Translations under genes and position numbers: made by a program
Shown here: piece by piece, positions 11,565 to 22,284 of the stretch
Numbering within the stretch: position 1 is the stretch's first letter
Layout of the letters: every line of letters begins with the position of its first letter
DNA from: Paguma larvata
Lineage: Eukaryota > Chordata > Mammalia > Carnivora > Viverridae
Assembly: GCA_030068075.1 (NCBI GenBank)
Contig: CM057843.1
Coordinates: 16,070,370-16,134,369, forward strand
Direction: 5' to 3'
DNA length: 64,000 bases
The notes under the pieces: generated by a model
Told to the model about the DNA's origin: nothing
The model's input: only the letters and a program-made list of their open reading frames with translations
Database searches by the model: none

Positions 11565-12285
11565 TCATGAAGGAGGAGCAGAGGAACAATAAAGCAGAGA
11601 AGGTGAAACAGAAAACAAATAATAAAATGGTAGTTTTAAATCAACTCCAACTGAAAGTCAGAGTTTGTCAGAATGGCTAAAACAGCAAGACCCAACTGGA
11701 TAGTGCTGACAGGAAACACCCTAAGCCACGGTTAGGTTGAAAATAAATGGGTGAAAATTGGTGTGCAATACAAACACATAGCATAAGAAGACCGGATTAG
11801 CTATATTAAGTCATACAGAAGGCTCTCAAACATAGGTGAGCCATCTGTGAGAAATATTGAGAGAAATATTCCAAAACGATAAAAAGATAAATCCACCAGG
11901 AAGACAAAAGACTCATTAGGGGGTAGGTACAGCAACATAAAGCATACACTGACAGAATTAAGTTAAAGAAGAAATACATAATCCCATCACCACACCTAGA
12001 CCTTTTTTTAAAGTTTTCTATTATTTTTGAGAGCGAGCGAGAGTGGGGAAGGGACAGAGAGAGTGGGGGATGGAGAATCCAAACAGACTCTGTCCTGGCA
12101 GCAGAGAGCCCGAGGTGGGGCCGAACTCCCGAACCGTGAGATCGCAACCTGGGCTGAAGTCAGATGCTCAACCTGCTGAGCCATCCAGTCACCCCCACAC
12201 CTTGCAAGTTTTGCTACCCTCTCTCAACAATTGATAGGATACCTAGACAAAAATCGGTCGTCGTAGAAGATCTGAACAAGTTCCT
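11565..12285 (+). mobile_element. L1 ORF2 5' fragment, sense, split by a SINE
   Basis: Matches the endonuclease part of L1: 'gttaggttgaaaataaatggg', 'gattagctatattaagtcat', 'ccaccaggaagacaaaagac', then after the SINE 'tctcaacaattgatagg' and 'agaagatctgaacaa'. Frames are broken. Confidence 0.75.
12003..12195 (-). mobile_element. CAN-SINE in L1, antisense
   Basis: Tail complement 'aaagttttctattatttttgag' on the left, head complement 'aacctgctgagccatccagt' on the right. A short flanking repeat ccacacct(a/t) fits a TSD and rejoins the L1 sequence. Confidence 0.9.
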
Positions 12286-12414
12286 CTCAGATCGGCACCT
12301 GTCATTAGTTAGTTCTGTCTGCAGCACCATGCTGAGAAGGCTCGCGGACAGGGTTTCCACTGATGGCGTCTGCCATGGACATAGAATAGGGGAAATATGG
12401 CTGCCCTTGGGCCA

Positions 12415-12600
12415 GCGCCCTTAACCCTGGCTGTGTGTTAGGATCACCTGGGAGCCGTTTACACGTATCAATGCCTGGGCCCCTCCACTGGAAATGTTGC
12501 TATAATTCATTTGTGGTACAGCCCAGGCACTGATATTTTTCTAAAATCTCCACAGATGATTTCAATGAGTAGTGAGGGTTGAAAACCACTGTCCTAAACT
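12415..12600. mobile_element. MER5-like hAT-Charlie nonautonomous DNA transposon
   Basis: Contains 'ttaggatcacctgggagcc', 'tgcctgggcccctcc', 'cagcccaggcactgatattt' and 'ggttgaaaaccactgt', the landmarks of MER5A/B. It would have depended on a transposase encoded elsewhere; none is present. Confidence 0.75.
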
Positions 12601-12609
12601 CTAAGGAAG

Positions 12610-12935
12610 TAGACACTGCTACTCTCATGAAGGGAATGTAAACACACATGTTATATATTAAGGACCTTGAAAGTATCATTTATCTAGGAATCTCATTTCT
12701 AGAGAGATAATGATGTGGCTATCATCATCTAACTTATATTCAGGTGCCCAGACAGTGTATATTCAGGAGTGTTCTTGCAGCTCAGTGGACAATAGCAATG
12801 GAGAGCTACAGGGATGTAAAGATACAGATAGATAAGAGGAAGAGAGGGAGGGAGGGAGGAAGGAAAGACACCTAATTGTTCAATAATGTGAAATCGATTA
12901 ATTAAATCCTTAATTTAAAATCAAGGTGTGATGGG
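12610..12935 (+). mobile_element. L1 3' fragment, sense
   Basis: Fits the old L1 3' region ('gggaatgtaaacacacatg', 'aggaccttgaaag', 'gcagctcagtggacaatagc'), ending near a GGGA/GGAA run at 12838-12866. Diverged and partial. Confidence 0.5.
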
Positions 12936-12966
12936 TGTCTTATTAAGATGGTGTTGATATGTATTT

Positions 12967-13427
12967 CATATATATATATATGGGTATATAATAAGGTATG
13001 TGTATATTATATACATATAGTATGGGCATATATGTATATTATAAGGTATAGAGAGAGATATATATCACACAGTATATAAGGTATAGAGAGATATATATAT
13101 AACACAGTATGGGTATATATATATATATATATATATATATGGGTATACAATAAGATATGTATATATATATATATATATACACACACGCATACAATATGGG
13201 CATATATATATATGCATGTATATAATAAGTTATGGGTATATATATATATATACATATATAAATATACAGTATGGGTATATAATAAGGTATGGGTATGTGT
13301 GTATATATATATATACATGGTATGTGCATATATATGTATATAATAAGGTATACAGATATATGTATAATATAACATATGTATCCATATATATATATTCCCA
13401 TACCTTATTATATGGGTATGGGTATAC

Positions 13428-13485
<58 letters not shown>

Positions 13486-13835
13486 ATAGTATGGGTATTA
13501 TAATATACATATATATGAGTATATAATAAGGCATGGGTGTGTGTGTATATATATATATACACACACATATATATAGTACAGGTACATATATGTATATAAT
13601 AAGGTATGGGTGTGGTGTGTGTATATATATATTTAGTATGGGAGCATATATGTAGATAACAAGGTATGGATATATACATACAGTATGGGTATATATATAC
13701 AGGTATATAAAAAGGTATGGGTATATATATATGCAGTATGGGTATTTATATATGTATGTATGTATATGGGTATATAATAAGGTATGGATATACATATACA
13801 GTATATACAGTATACAAATACACATATATATAATA
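12967..13835 (+). repeat. AT-rich tandem array built on a tataataaggtatggg unit
   Basis: About a dozen copies of a core like tataataaggtatgggtat, separated by variable (TA)n, (TG)n and (CA)n stretches, with irregular spacing of about 40-100 bp. One core at about 13398-13412 is inverted (cataccttattatatggg). Long open frames here on both strands (up to 286 codons, rich in Tyr/Ile) come from the repeat. Confidence 0.95.
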
Positions 13836-15780
13836 GGTAAGGGACAGAATTCTGATGCAAAGTACACTGTAAAATAGTCTATTTTTGAAAAAAGTGTATA
13901 TGTACCTATACAAAGAGAAACTTCTAAAGCTTAATCATCAAAATTGCAATTGCATTTATTTTAAGGTGGTGGCTAGTTAATTTAAATGATTTTTTTGTTT
14001 ATTCGTTTCTCAATTGTGTAAGATGAATACACGTTTTGTAATCTAGTCAAACAAAGGCCGGAACAAGGACTCTCCAGATTCCAGTGTCTACTCTGAAATG
14101 GGGACAGCCTTTCACCTGCTCAGTTCTAATCCTTGAAGGAGGGTCAAACGGATCATTATTCATGCCAGTTAAGGAATTAAGAACTCAGAGCGGTTCTGTG
14201 TAGGGTGTGGGAAGTGCCCCATTACCTTAGGTGAAACAAACAAGGGAGGTTCCCTTTGATCCCTGGTGCCCATTTCTTTCTGCCTTCTCGGGGTGGATCT
14301 GGAAGGCAACATTTAGAGAGGGCGAGGCTGGCTTGTACCCGCCTGCTGTCCTTTCCAGGGAGTGGCTGGGAAAGTGGGAGCTGCTAAGATCTACCCCCAC
14401 TTAGCCTCCAGCCTCAAGTAGGTCACACCTGTAGATCCATTTTCCTCCGATGGAAAGAATCTGGGCAACCTCAGCTGGAAGGCATGGAAAGAAATGCAAA
14501 GAAAGCAGAGTCTGTTTGGGGCCCTCCACTCCTGCCTTCTCTTTTTCACACCATCCCTCCTTCTTCCTTTATGTTCATTGCTTTCGAGACCTCGATTCTC
14601 TCTCTTCTCCTGCAAGAAAACTTATTATTTTCATGAACTCATTAACATTTGCATTTTCAGGGAGAAACAGAGAAACAGTGTTCACAAAGAAAGGACTCCG
14701 TAATGGAAGAATTTCAAACACCAGCTTAGAGGAAGGATGGTGTTTGGGGATCACAGAAGCCCAAAGCATCTGTGACCTGCAGTCTCAGTAGAAAAGAAAT
14801 GGCAAACCCAATTCCCACAGAGCCACTTGCCACTTAACATGGTCCGTTAAGTCAATCTCTAGGCAGCATCTTCTACTGAGTTGGAGAAACTAAGTGCAAA
14901 CAAGGTTTCTAACTGGACTCTAGAAGCACAGCCCAGAACCCCTGCCATCTCTGATAAACCATCTCCTCCAGTCAGGCAAAGGAGCCCGATGTTCTCAGTT
15001 CTATTCCTCATTTATTCGACCATCTCCGTAAGGTGGGATTAGCATCATGGAACGCGCCTTCCGCGCACAGTCTACGAGATGTCATTTCACCCACTAAGTG
15101 TTCAAAGGTGGTAGCAGATACTGCTGCCTCCTCTTCTTCCATCACAAGGTAATGGTTTGCTCTTAAAAGGAGCTGTAAAGTATAGGTTCTTTTAGCCCTC
15201 TCCCTGCTTCACCGCTGCCAGGGTGATAGGTGCATGTCAATACCACCCTCCGGTGACTGATTAGTTGAGTCTCCAATCGCCGTGTAGCGACCATTTATCA
15301 CAGGGCAATCTCTTATGACACAAAATATAGTGCCCTTGTGACTCTTCAGTCTCCAACACTCACTGACAGCAAATAAAAATGACACTGCCTGCCAGGACCA
15401 GCCATAACTCAGCCTCATTTTCCAGAAAACCTTCATGGGGCACTACAAAATAATTAGATGTGCACTACCTAGAGGTTACAGCATCGCCTAGCTGCGGTAC
15501 ATTCCGATAAATCAGCCCCACACATGATCAATCCGCCCAGGAAAAAAAAAAAAACACTCTGTTCTCCTACATATTTTACCGTATAATTTAAGCAAATGAG
15601 CTCAACGCAATATTTCTCTCTTTAGTCATAACCCAAGAAGGGGACCAATATTACCTTAACCGGTATCAGTTTGAGAAATAAGAGACAACAATTTTCTGCC
15701 CTGATCTCATTCTCTGCCATCTTGCTTGAATGACTGAAAGAAATTTGCATCTGTCAAAGTGTGTATGAGAAGGATATATT
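13836..15780. other. No gene or repeat recognised
   Basis: About 1.9 kb without SINEs. An open frame of 113 codons at 14450-14791 overlaps others and has no recognisable domain. A14 run at 15541-15554. Confidence 0.4.
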
Positions 15781-15829
15781 GACGATGATGATGATGATGG
15801 TGATGATGGTGATGATGATGGTGGTGATG
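15781..15829 (+). repeat. (GAT/GGT)n microsatellite
   Basis: gatgatgatgatggtgatg-type trinucleotide run of about 50 bp with G interruptions. Confidence 0.95.
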
Positions 15830-15874
15830 CCCGCAAGGACGACCCACCTTACGGAAGGCCTTCTACTCTGCAAA

Positions 15875-15955
15875 ATGATACCCCGTTTAGTTTTCACTTA
15901 ATCTTTACAAGGAATTCTATGAAATAGAGAATGCAGGGTGTCTCTACGTGGACAA
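15875..15955 (+). repeat. Possible MIR relic
   Basis: 'gttttcacttaatctttacaa' and 'ggaattctatgaaatagaga' resemble the 'catttaatcctcacaac...ccctatgaggtag' part of MIR. Short and diverged. Confidence 0.35.
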
Positions 15956-16261
15956 TTTCTTGAAGAGTAGCGGGGAGCAGACAGGAATGGAAGACGAAAG
16001 CCAGGTCAGAGCATCGACCTCACCATCTCCTCATCCAGCCCTGTTTCTGAGCTTCTTGGGAAATGCAACGGGACCTAACCCTTCCCATTTTACAGATGGC
16101 GGCACCCGTTCAAGGTCATTAGCATTAAGGCAGGACTCGTGGGCAAGAGAGCAGCAGGAAAGGAAGCAAAATTTAAACAGTAATCACTTGGCCCAAGTTA
16201 TTTCACACTTACAGAGAAAACAGATTAAGGGGTGGATGAATCATTTATGTATTTATTTGTA

Positions 16262-16604
16262 TTTTTTTTTAAGATTTTAGTCTTAAAAATTTTTTTAATG
16301 TTTATTTATTTTTGAGAGAGAGACAGAGTACGAGCAGGAGAGGGGGAGAGAGAGGGAGGGAGACATGGAATCTGAAGCAGGCTCCAGGCTCTGAGGTGTC
16401 AGCACAGAGCCCGATGTGGGGCTGGAACCCATGAACAGTGAGATCATGACCTGAGCCGAAGTCAGACGTTTAACCAACTGAGCCCCCTGGGCGTCCCAAA
16501 GACTTTAGTCTCTTAAGTAATCTCTAGACTCAACATGGGGCCCGAACTTACAACCCTGAGATCAAGAATCACGTGCTCTTCCCACTGACCCAGCCAGGTG
16601 CCCC
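16262..16604 (-). mobile_element. Older tRNA-derived carnivore SINE split by a younger SINE
   Basis: The outer element has a left tail (attttttttttaagatttta) and, after the inner SINE, 'taagtaatctctagactca', 'cccgaacttacaaccctgag' and 'cccactgacccagccaggtg'. This is a carnivore SINE type distinct from the feline SINEC_Fc type. Flanks gaatcatttatgta (from 16238) and gaattatttacatt (from 16605) look like its TSD. Confidence 0.8.
16286..16497 (-). mobile_element. Feline CAN-SINE nested inside an older SINE
   Basis: Antisense, near full length: tail complement tttaatgtttatttattttt on the left, head complement accaactgagccccctgggc on the right. Repeats aagattttagtctt (about 16271) and aagactttagtctctt (16498) are the TSD inside the host SINE. 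Confidence 0.92.
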
Positions 16605-16981
16605 GAATTATTTACATTTTGAGTAAAGTTTGAACAATATCGATAGAACAAGTACTATCCGTCCCCAACTAAGGTGCTGAGCCACAAAGATGCTCTCAAG
16701 GAGATGCTCCCTCATTTGCTATCATGCTGGAAGCAGTAAGAAAAGGGGGCACAAAAAATGAAGATTTCTGAAATGTAGAACCTACCCCACTATGCAGTGA
16801 AGATTTGGTCACCTTCCAATGAACTGAATCAAGGAAAACAGAATCCAAAGTCTCCTATTTCCCAAAGGAGACAAAGTTCAAACCCAAATCACAGAATCCA
16901 TGGAAAAAAAATCCACAGAGGATAACACTGCCTCTAACTGTCCTTCCCCAAGCCAGTCTGGAGAGGTTGTCTGACCTTTCA
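16605..16981. other. No gene or repeat recognised
   Basis: Unassigned sequence between SINEs. Confidence 0.4.
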
Positions 16982-16998
16982 AATAGGGCAAGACCTAG

Positions 16999-17230
16999 GC
17001 GCCCGGGTGGCTCAATTGGTTAAGCGTCTGACTTCGGCTCAGGTGGTGATCTCACGGCTTATGGATTCAAACCCCACATGGGGCTCTGTGCCGACAGCTC
17101 AGAGCCTGGCGCCTGCTTCCGATTCTGTGTCTTCCTCGCTCTCTGCCCCTCCCCCACTCGTGTTCTGCCTCTCTCTCTCTCTGAAAAATAAATATTAAAA
17201 ATGTGTTTAAATACCTACGCAAATAAATAA
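16999..17230 (+). mobile_element. Feline CAN-SINE, full length
   Basis: Head gcgcccgggtggctcaattg, intact CT body, long A/T-rich tail ending in aaataaataa. TSD aatag(g/t)(g/a)caagacctag at 16982-16998 and 17231-17247, 15 of 17 bases identical. Confidence 0.96.
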
Positions 17231-17344
17231 AATAGTACAAGACCTAGCTACATGCATTTTTCTGGGCCCTTAGATGATCAAGTCTCTTCCTCTAATGAAC
17301 CATAGCCTCCCCGTCTTCTTCATCTGCTATCCCCCAAAACCTTC

Positions 17345-17800
17345 CTAGTGCCTGGTTACATAATCATTTTTAAACATTGATAAATAATTCACATGCTACA
17401 AAATTCATGTTTTTAAAGTGTTCAGTCATTTTTACTGTATTTGCAAAGTTATGCAGCCATCACCACTAACCAATTCCAGAACGTTTTCATCACGCCATAA
17501 ATAAACCCCACACCCATTGGCAGAAACTCTCCAGTGCCGTCTTCCCGCGGGCCAGGGAAACGGCTAGTTCACTTTCTGTTTTATGGATTTGCCTATTGCA
17601 CGTGGTCCGTGTAAATGAACTCATGACCTGTGACCTTTTAGAACTCACTGGCTTCTTCTACGTGGCATAATGCTTACAAGATCCATCCATGTTGTGACGT
17701 CTATCAGTCCCTCATCCACTTTTAGGTCTGTTGTGTGGATATACCACCTTTTATTCATCCGTTGATGGCCATGCAAGTTGCTTTCACTCTTTGGCTGTCA
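17345..17800 (-). mobile_element. L1 3' end, antisense
   Basis: Reads as the complement of an old L1 3' end: 'gcagccatcaccactaacca', 'acacccattggcagaaac', 'aagatccatccatgttgtga', 'gtgtggatataccacctttt', 'cattcatccgttgatgg'-type phrases. Confidence 0.8.
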
Positions 17801-17859
17801 TCCTGGGACTTCCATACACACTTGTTGAACAAATGGGCGACTTTCTAAATATTAACGTC

Positions 17860-18290
17860 ATATGTGGGATGACCAAGAAACATGACAACGATTCAACCTC
17901 ATCGTGAAGCAGAGAAGTAGAAACTAAAAACAAGGCGAAATCACTTCCAGTTCCTGGATGAGCCAAGATGTTTCTACTCTAAGAGCCGTTGCCTTTGATA
18001 TGTGATACCCATCCTGCACCGGTTAAAGAAGTGCCAACTGGTACAAGCATTTGAAGGCAAGTTAGTAATATGCACCGGGAACCTTGACGTGTTCCTACAA
18101 TTTGACTCCCCTGATTCTATATCCGAAAGACTAAGGCTGTAACAGGACACCCAGAAAATGCTTTATTTGTAAAGATATTTACTTATAACACAGACCTAAA
18201 TATCTGTGTTAGGTGTAAAACAAATATGTTTTTTAGTTAATAAAAAAAATCACTTTTATTAGACCCCATTTAACCCACTCAATCATGTAT
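17860..18290 (+). mobile_element. L1-like fragment, sense
   Basis: 'gattcaacctcatcgtgaag' and 'agaaactaaaaacaaggcga' resemble the ORF2 3' part ('ttcaaccttgctagtaatta', 'aatgcaaattaaaac'). 'tatccgaaagactaagg' and 'aaagatatttacttataac' resemble the following 3' region. It is oriented opposite to the piece just left. Short hairpin aacacaga/tctgtgtt at 18186-18209. Confidence 0.5.
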
Positions 18291-18494
18291 ACGTAGAACA
18301 GGTTTTTCTGGAAATTCTCAGTCAAGAACAAGGCAATGGATACAAGACGGAACAATGTAAGTTTCTGTAATTCTTTTCAACAGGGTCATCCCCAAAGTAG
18401 CCTGCCTTACCTGCTAGCCTGCCTGCCTCAGAGAACCTTCTGGCATAAAGGGCATGTGGGACACATTCATTCGAATGTTGAATTAAATGTCGAG

Positions 18495-18629
18495 GGGCTC
18501 CTGGGTGACTCAGTTAAGCGTCTGACTTTGGCTCAGGTCATGATCTAGCGGTTTGTGAGTTCGAGTCGAGCCCCGCATCAGGCTCTGTGCTGACAGCTCG
18601 GACCCTGGGAACCTGCTTCAGGTTCTGTG

Positions 18630-18677
<48 letters not shown>

Positions 18678-18737
18678 CCCCGCTCATGCTCTATCTCTCT
18701 CTGTCTCTCAATAAATAAATAAATGTTGAAAAAACAA
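18495..18737 (+). mobile_element. Feline CAN-SINE with expanded (CT)n
   Basis: Head ggggctcctgggtgactcag. The B-box region has a small internal duplication (gttcgagtcgagcccc). A (CT)n run of about 19 units occupies 18634-18671. TSD ttaaatgt(c/t)gag at 18483-18494 and 18744-18755. Confidence 0.95.
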
Positions 18738-18755
18738 AGAATGTTAAATGTTGAG

Positions 18756-19459
18756 AGTGTTGGGTAGATAGAGGGACAGAGGCACACAATTGAAAAGTCA
18801 CCCACGGGGTGAAATATGTCACACTAAAGTCTCCGGCCAACTCAGAAAGTATGTTTTCATCCTCTCTCCATGAGCGAAGGGGCAGGTGAAAGAGGGCTTT
18901 CTAGTCACTGGGGAGAAATTGGGCAGTATCAGCCTTTGTGTTTATGTGAGTGTTACAAGTTGTGAGTTTATCAGAGCTTTAAATGCATTTGCCACAAGCA
19001 TCTTTTTTCTATTAGATTCAAACATTCACGTCCCTTTTACGGAAAATATACTCGCACATGGCCCTAATTCACTTCAACTCAACTTATCAAAACATTATCC
19101 CATAAGATTCGTTTTAAGTCTAGAAAATTATCTGAGCTTCTTGTACGAGGCTGGTATTAGTTCTTCTTATAAACAGTTCTCTCAATCACTGGTTTTGCAC
19201 GCCCTTCAACTTTGCATGTGTTTGCGTGACTTGAGTTTAACTCAAAATTCAATACCTTTGAATTTGAGCTACGGACATTATCCAGATAATTCGAATGTAA
19301 GTATCTGTGTAGTTCAAATGATCTCAAGTAAAGGACGGTCTGAAATGATGTTCTTGAGTATTTTGTTTGTAGACAAATGAGAGAGTTAACTCTTAACTCT
19401 CTCTGGGTAACTAACGAAGTTCTGTGTCAGTTACCCTTGCGAAACAATAATAGATAGAA
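18756..19459. other. Unassigned stretch with a 164-codon open frame
   Basis: The frame 18886-19380 (+) is one of the longest outside low-complexity DNA. The product shows no domain I recognise and no start context or splice signals. The stretch is AT-rich and low in CpG. Most likely a chance open frame. Confidence 0.3.
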
Positions 19460-19612
19460 TTAATTGTAAGAATTTGTTATGTGCTGAGGCTCATGTTACG
19501 GAATCGAAGCATGTTTTCATTTAATCCTTTGAAGTTGGTAAGAGGTAGATATTATTTTGGACCCCATTTCACCGATGAGAAAATGAAGGAGAAAATTGCA
19601 TATCCACAGAAA
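19460..19612 (+). repeat. MIR relic, 5' part
   Basis: 'atgttttcatttaatccttt', 'aagaggtagatattattttg' and 'catttcaccgatgagaaaat' match the MIR core. The matching 3' half appears at 20255-20365, after an L1 piece. Confidence 0.65.
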
Positions 19613-19614
19613 AG

Positions 19615-20060
19615 GCGGTTCCATAAGAATATTCATAGAATAATTTATAACATCCCCAAACTGGGAAAAACCCACATGTCCACCAACAAATGGACAAGTT
19701 ATGATATATTCATGCAAAGGAATACTACCCAGTGATTTAAAAAAAAAGAAAAAAAAAGAAGGAGCCACTCATATGTGTTACATATATAAGTCTCAAAAAC
19801 ATGCAAAGAATCCAGCCAAAATATAAATATAAATACAAGACATAAAAATCGTATTGTATTATTCAATGTACATAAAGTTCCAGAACAATGGAAACTAATG
19901 TATAGTGCTTTCAATCAAAAAAGTGGTGTGTACTGCTTGAAAAGGGACATGAGGAAACTTCCAGGAGTGACAGCAATATTCTACACCAATATTCAAAATG
20001 GTGGCCACATGGATGTCAAATGTTTGCCAAAATTCACTGAATTATGCATTCTATTTGATG
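19615..20060 (+). mobile_element. L1 3' fragment, sense, inside a MIR
   Basis: 'attcatagaataatttataa', 'ccccaaactgggaaaaaccc', 'atgtccaccaacaaatgg', 'atattcatgcaaaggaatac' and 'aaagttccagaacaatggaa' are typical of the L1 3' end. A short A/G-rich insert lies at 19740-19760. Confidence 0.8.
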
Positions 20061-20095
20061 AGAATCATATGTCAAAGAAAGGATATTGATAGGTA

Positions 20096-20232
20096 AATAT
20101 AGATAGATGATAGATAGATGATAGATAGATAGATATGATGGATGGATAGGTAGGTAAATGGATGGATAGATAGATATGATGGATAGATAGGTAGGTAGGT
20201 AGGTAGGTAGGTAGGTAGACAGATAGATTGAT
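20096..20232 (+). repeat. (GATA)n / (GGTA)n compound microsatellite
   Basis: gatagatagat blocks pass into ggtaggtaggt blocks with gatg interruptions, about 135 bp. Confidence 0.95.
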
Positions 20233-20254
20233 AAAGGCTTAGTACTTGAGTGGG

Positions 20255-20365
20255 GGAAGTTTAGGCATCTTCTCAAAGTTAAACAGTTATGGTGGAAGTA
20301 GAATTTGAGCACAATTTGAACACAAGGAACCTGACTCCAATCTGACTTTTTGCCACATGGTTTAT
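20255..20365 (+). repeat. MIR relic, 3' part
   Basis: 'catcttctcaaagttaaaca' stands for 'cttgcccaaggtcacaca', and 'gaatttgagcacaatttgaa', 'cctgactccaatctgac' for 'gggattcgaacccagg', 'ctgactcc'. It takes up the MIR where the part at 19460-19612 stops. Confidence 0.6.
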
Positions 20366-20444
20366 GAGATAATCCATACGTACATTTGGAAGCAGCTATT
20401 ATGCAATATATTCTCCCAGCACATTCTCCTAGCTGGTGTGGGGG

Positions 20445-20548
20445 ATTAAAGAAGTTCGGTTAGATGAGTTAATACATGTGATGCACTTATAACCAGGCCT
20501 GGCATACAACAAGAGCTCAAAAGTGTTAACTACCATTATTATAAGATA
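20445..20548 (-). repeat. MIR relic, antisense
   Basis: 'gatgagttaatacatgtgat', 'ccaggcctggcatacaac', 'gagctcaaaagtgttaac' and 'taccattattataa' follow the MIR complement. Confidence 0.65.
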
Positions 20549-20700
20549 CAAACCTTGGCCTCAAGGCATTTATAAGGCGTCTGGGGAAGCAAGTCATTAA
20601 TTCATAAATCATTAAACAATAATACAAGAATCATAGGTTAGTATAAGAAATGGTGTAAGAAGGTGTCTAAAGTCAAAGCCAGAAGCTCGGTATCTACAAG
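20549..20700 (-). repeat. Possible L2 relic, antisense
   Basis: 'ccttggcctcaaggcattta' and 'gtctggggaagcaagtcatt' resemble 'tgccctcaaggagcttac' and 'agtgggggagacaaacatta' of antisense L2. Short and weak. Confidence 0.4.
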
Positions 20701-20837
20701 TGCCAAGCACCTTGACAAAGATCAGTAGGGGTGTGGGGCGCTGGAAAGCACAGGTCCCATTTACTGGGATAGTCACTCACCCCAACCTATTGTTGCCATG
20801 TGGAGATGCCATCTCAATATTGCCAAATGTGTTATTT

Positions 20838-21054
20838 TTAATTTTTATTTAATATTTATTTATTTTTTGAGAGAAAGACAGACAGAGACGGAGCAGGCAA
20901 GGGGCAGAGAGAGAGGGAGAGACAGAATCCAAAGCAGGCTCCAGGCCCTGAGCTGTCAGCATGGAGCCCGACATGGGGCTCAAACTCATGAGTCACGAGA
21001 TCATGGCCTGAGCCAAAGTTGGAGGCTCAACTGACTGAGCCACCCAGGCACTCT
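20838..21054 (-). mobile_element. Feline CAN-SINE, antisense, full length
   Basis: Tail on the left (tttatttaatatttatttat), head complement on the right (aactgactgagccacccagg). TSD g(c/t)caaatgtgtt at about 20822-20833 and 21055-21066. Confidence 0.95.
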
Positions 21055-21205
21055 GTCAAATGTGTTTTTTGAAGAACCCAGAAATTTAGATGTTTATGTG
21101 AATTCTCCCTATTTATACATGTTGTGCACTATTTCAGTACTATAAATAGATTAACACTGAAGCTTTGGATTAGAAGCTACAAAATTTGTCTAAATGCATA
21201 GTCTT

Positions 21206-21399
21206 TAAAAAAATTATTTATTTATTTTGAGAGAGAGAACACACACATGTGCAAGTCGAGAGGGGCAGAGAGAGGGGGAGAGAGAATCCCAATCTGGGCT
21301 AATAGCCCAGAGCCTGACATGGGGCTCGATCTCACAAACAGTGAGATCATGACCTGAGCCAAAATCAACAGTCAGACACTAAACCTACTGAGCCACCCT
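21206..21399 (-). mobile_element. CAN-SINE, antisense
   Basis: Tail complement 'aaaaattatttatttatttt' on the left, head complement 'aacctactgagccaccctt' on the right, with the outermost head bases missing. TSD taaatgcatagt at 21191 and 21400. Confidence 0.93.
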
Positions 21400-21489
21400 T
21401 AAATGCATAGTTTTAAGAAGACTGTCAGAGGCCACACAAGCACCTTACTCCACTACTCCCACTCAATCTTGATGAAAGAATCCAACGTA

Positions 21490-21585
21490 GAAAAGAGTCC
21501 CCCACCCAAGGTCAGTCAACTAGAGGTACATCTGGGAATTCAATTTACACAGACATCAGTGTTGAGTCCATGCCCAAACTGGACA
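21490..21585 (+). repeat. Possible MIR relic
   Basis: 'cacccaaggtcagtcaacta' and 'tctgggaattcaatttacac' resemble 'gcccaaggtcacacagctag' and 'ccgggattcgaacccagg' of MIR. Confidence 0.45.
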
Positions 21586-22284
21586 CATCTCTCTGAGTGC
21601 AGTCCCCTTGGGCTGGACTACAGAAGGAAAGCTTTGAGAGGAAGTGAGCTTGGAACAAGATTTGGGAAAAACCCTGACAAGTGAAGGAATGTCATGGGAA
21701 AAGCATAGAGAGATAAAGTTCAAACTGGTTTCGATGGACACTAAGATCATTCCACTTGGAGGTGGGAAAAGTCTTGTAATGGATTAATGGGAGCTCAGGG
21801 AGACTCAGAAGATTTATATTTTATTCCACCCTATATGGGGACCATGGGAAATTGACAGAGCTGAGTGGCATCATGAAAGACAAAAATGGACTTTCAAAGG
21901 GCAGGATGTTGCCAGAGTTCATCTCTACTGTCAAAAGGTGCCATCATATATGTCCCTTCCCCTTTGAACCCAGATTTTCTATTTACAGGAGGAGAAAAGG
22001 GAGGGAACAGAAATCAGGAACTATAATTTATCCAAAGAATAAGCTGTGAACTAAGGGTAATTTATCAATCAAACTCAACCCAGTTATGATTTCCCCCTTC
22101 TCCCAAACCTGTTTGGATTCTTGAGAAGAACCAATCCATTTTAGATGTAGATTTGTAAGATGCCCTGTCTGAGTGCACTGAGAGTACATTAGTGACCCTG
22201 CTCCAAAAATTTCTGTTCCAGATGGTTGCAGAAATGGACGTCACTAACCCGAGATGATCTCTATGCCAAAAGCCCATTTTGACC
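21586..22284. other. Unassigned, possible weak L2-like parts
   Basis: 'gggaaattgacagagctgag' near 21848 faintly recalls antisense L2. No gene recognised. Confidence 0.3.

Noticed and set aside
13007..13867. 286-codon minus-strand open frame, the longest in the window
   Set aside because: It encodes a Tyr/Ile/His/Thr-rich repeat from the AT-rich tandem array, and overlapping frames on both strands are open for the same reason.
18886..19380. 164-codon plus-strand open frame
   Set aside because: Single frame in AT-rich DNA with no recognisable motif or conserved start; length is not exceptional for a 64-kb scan.
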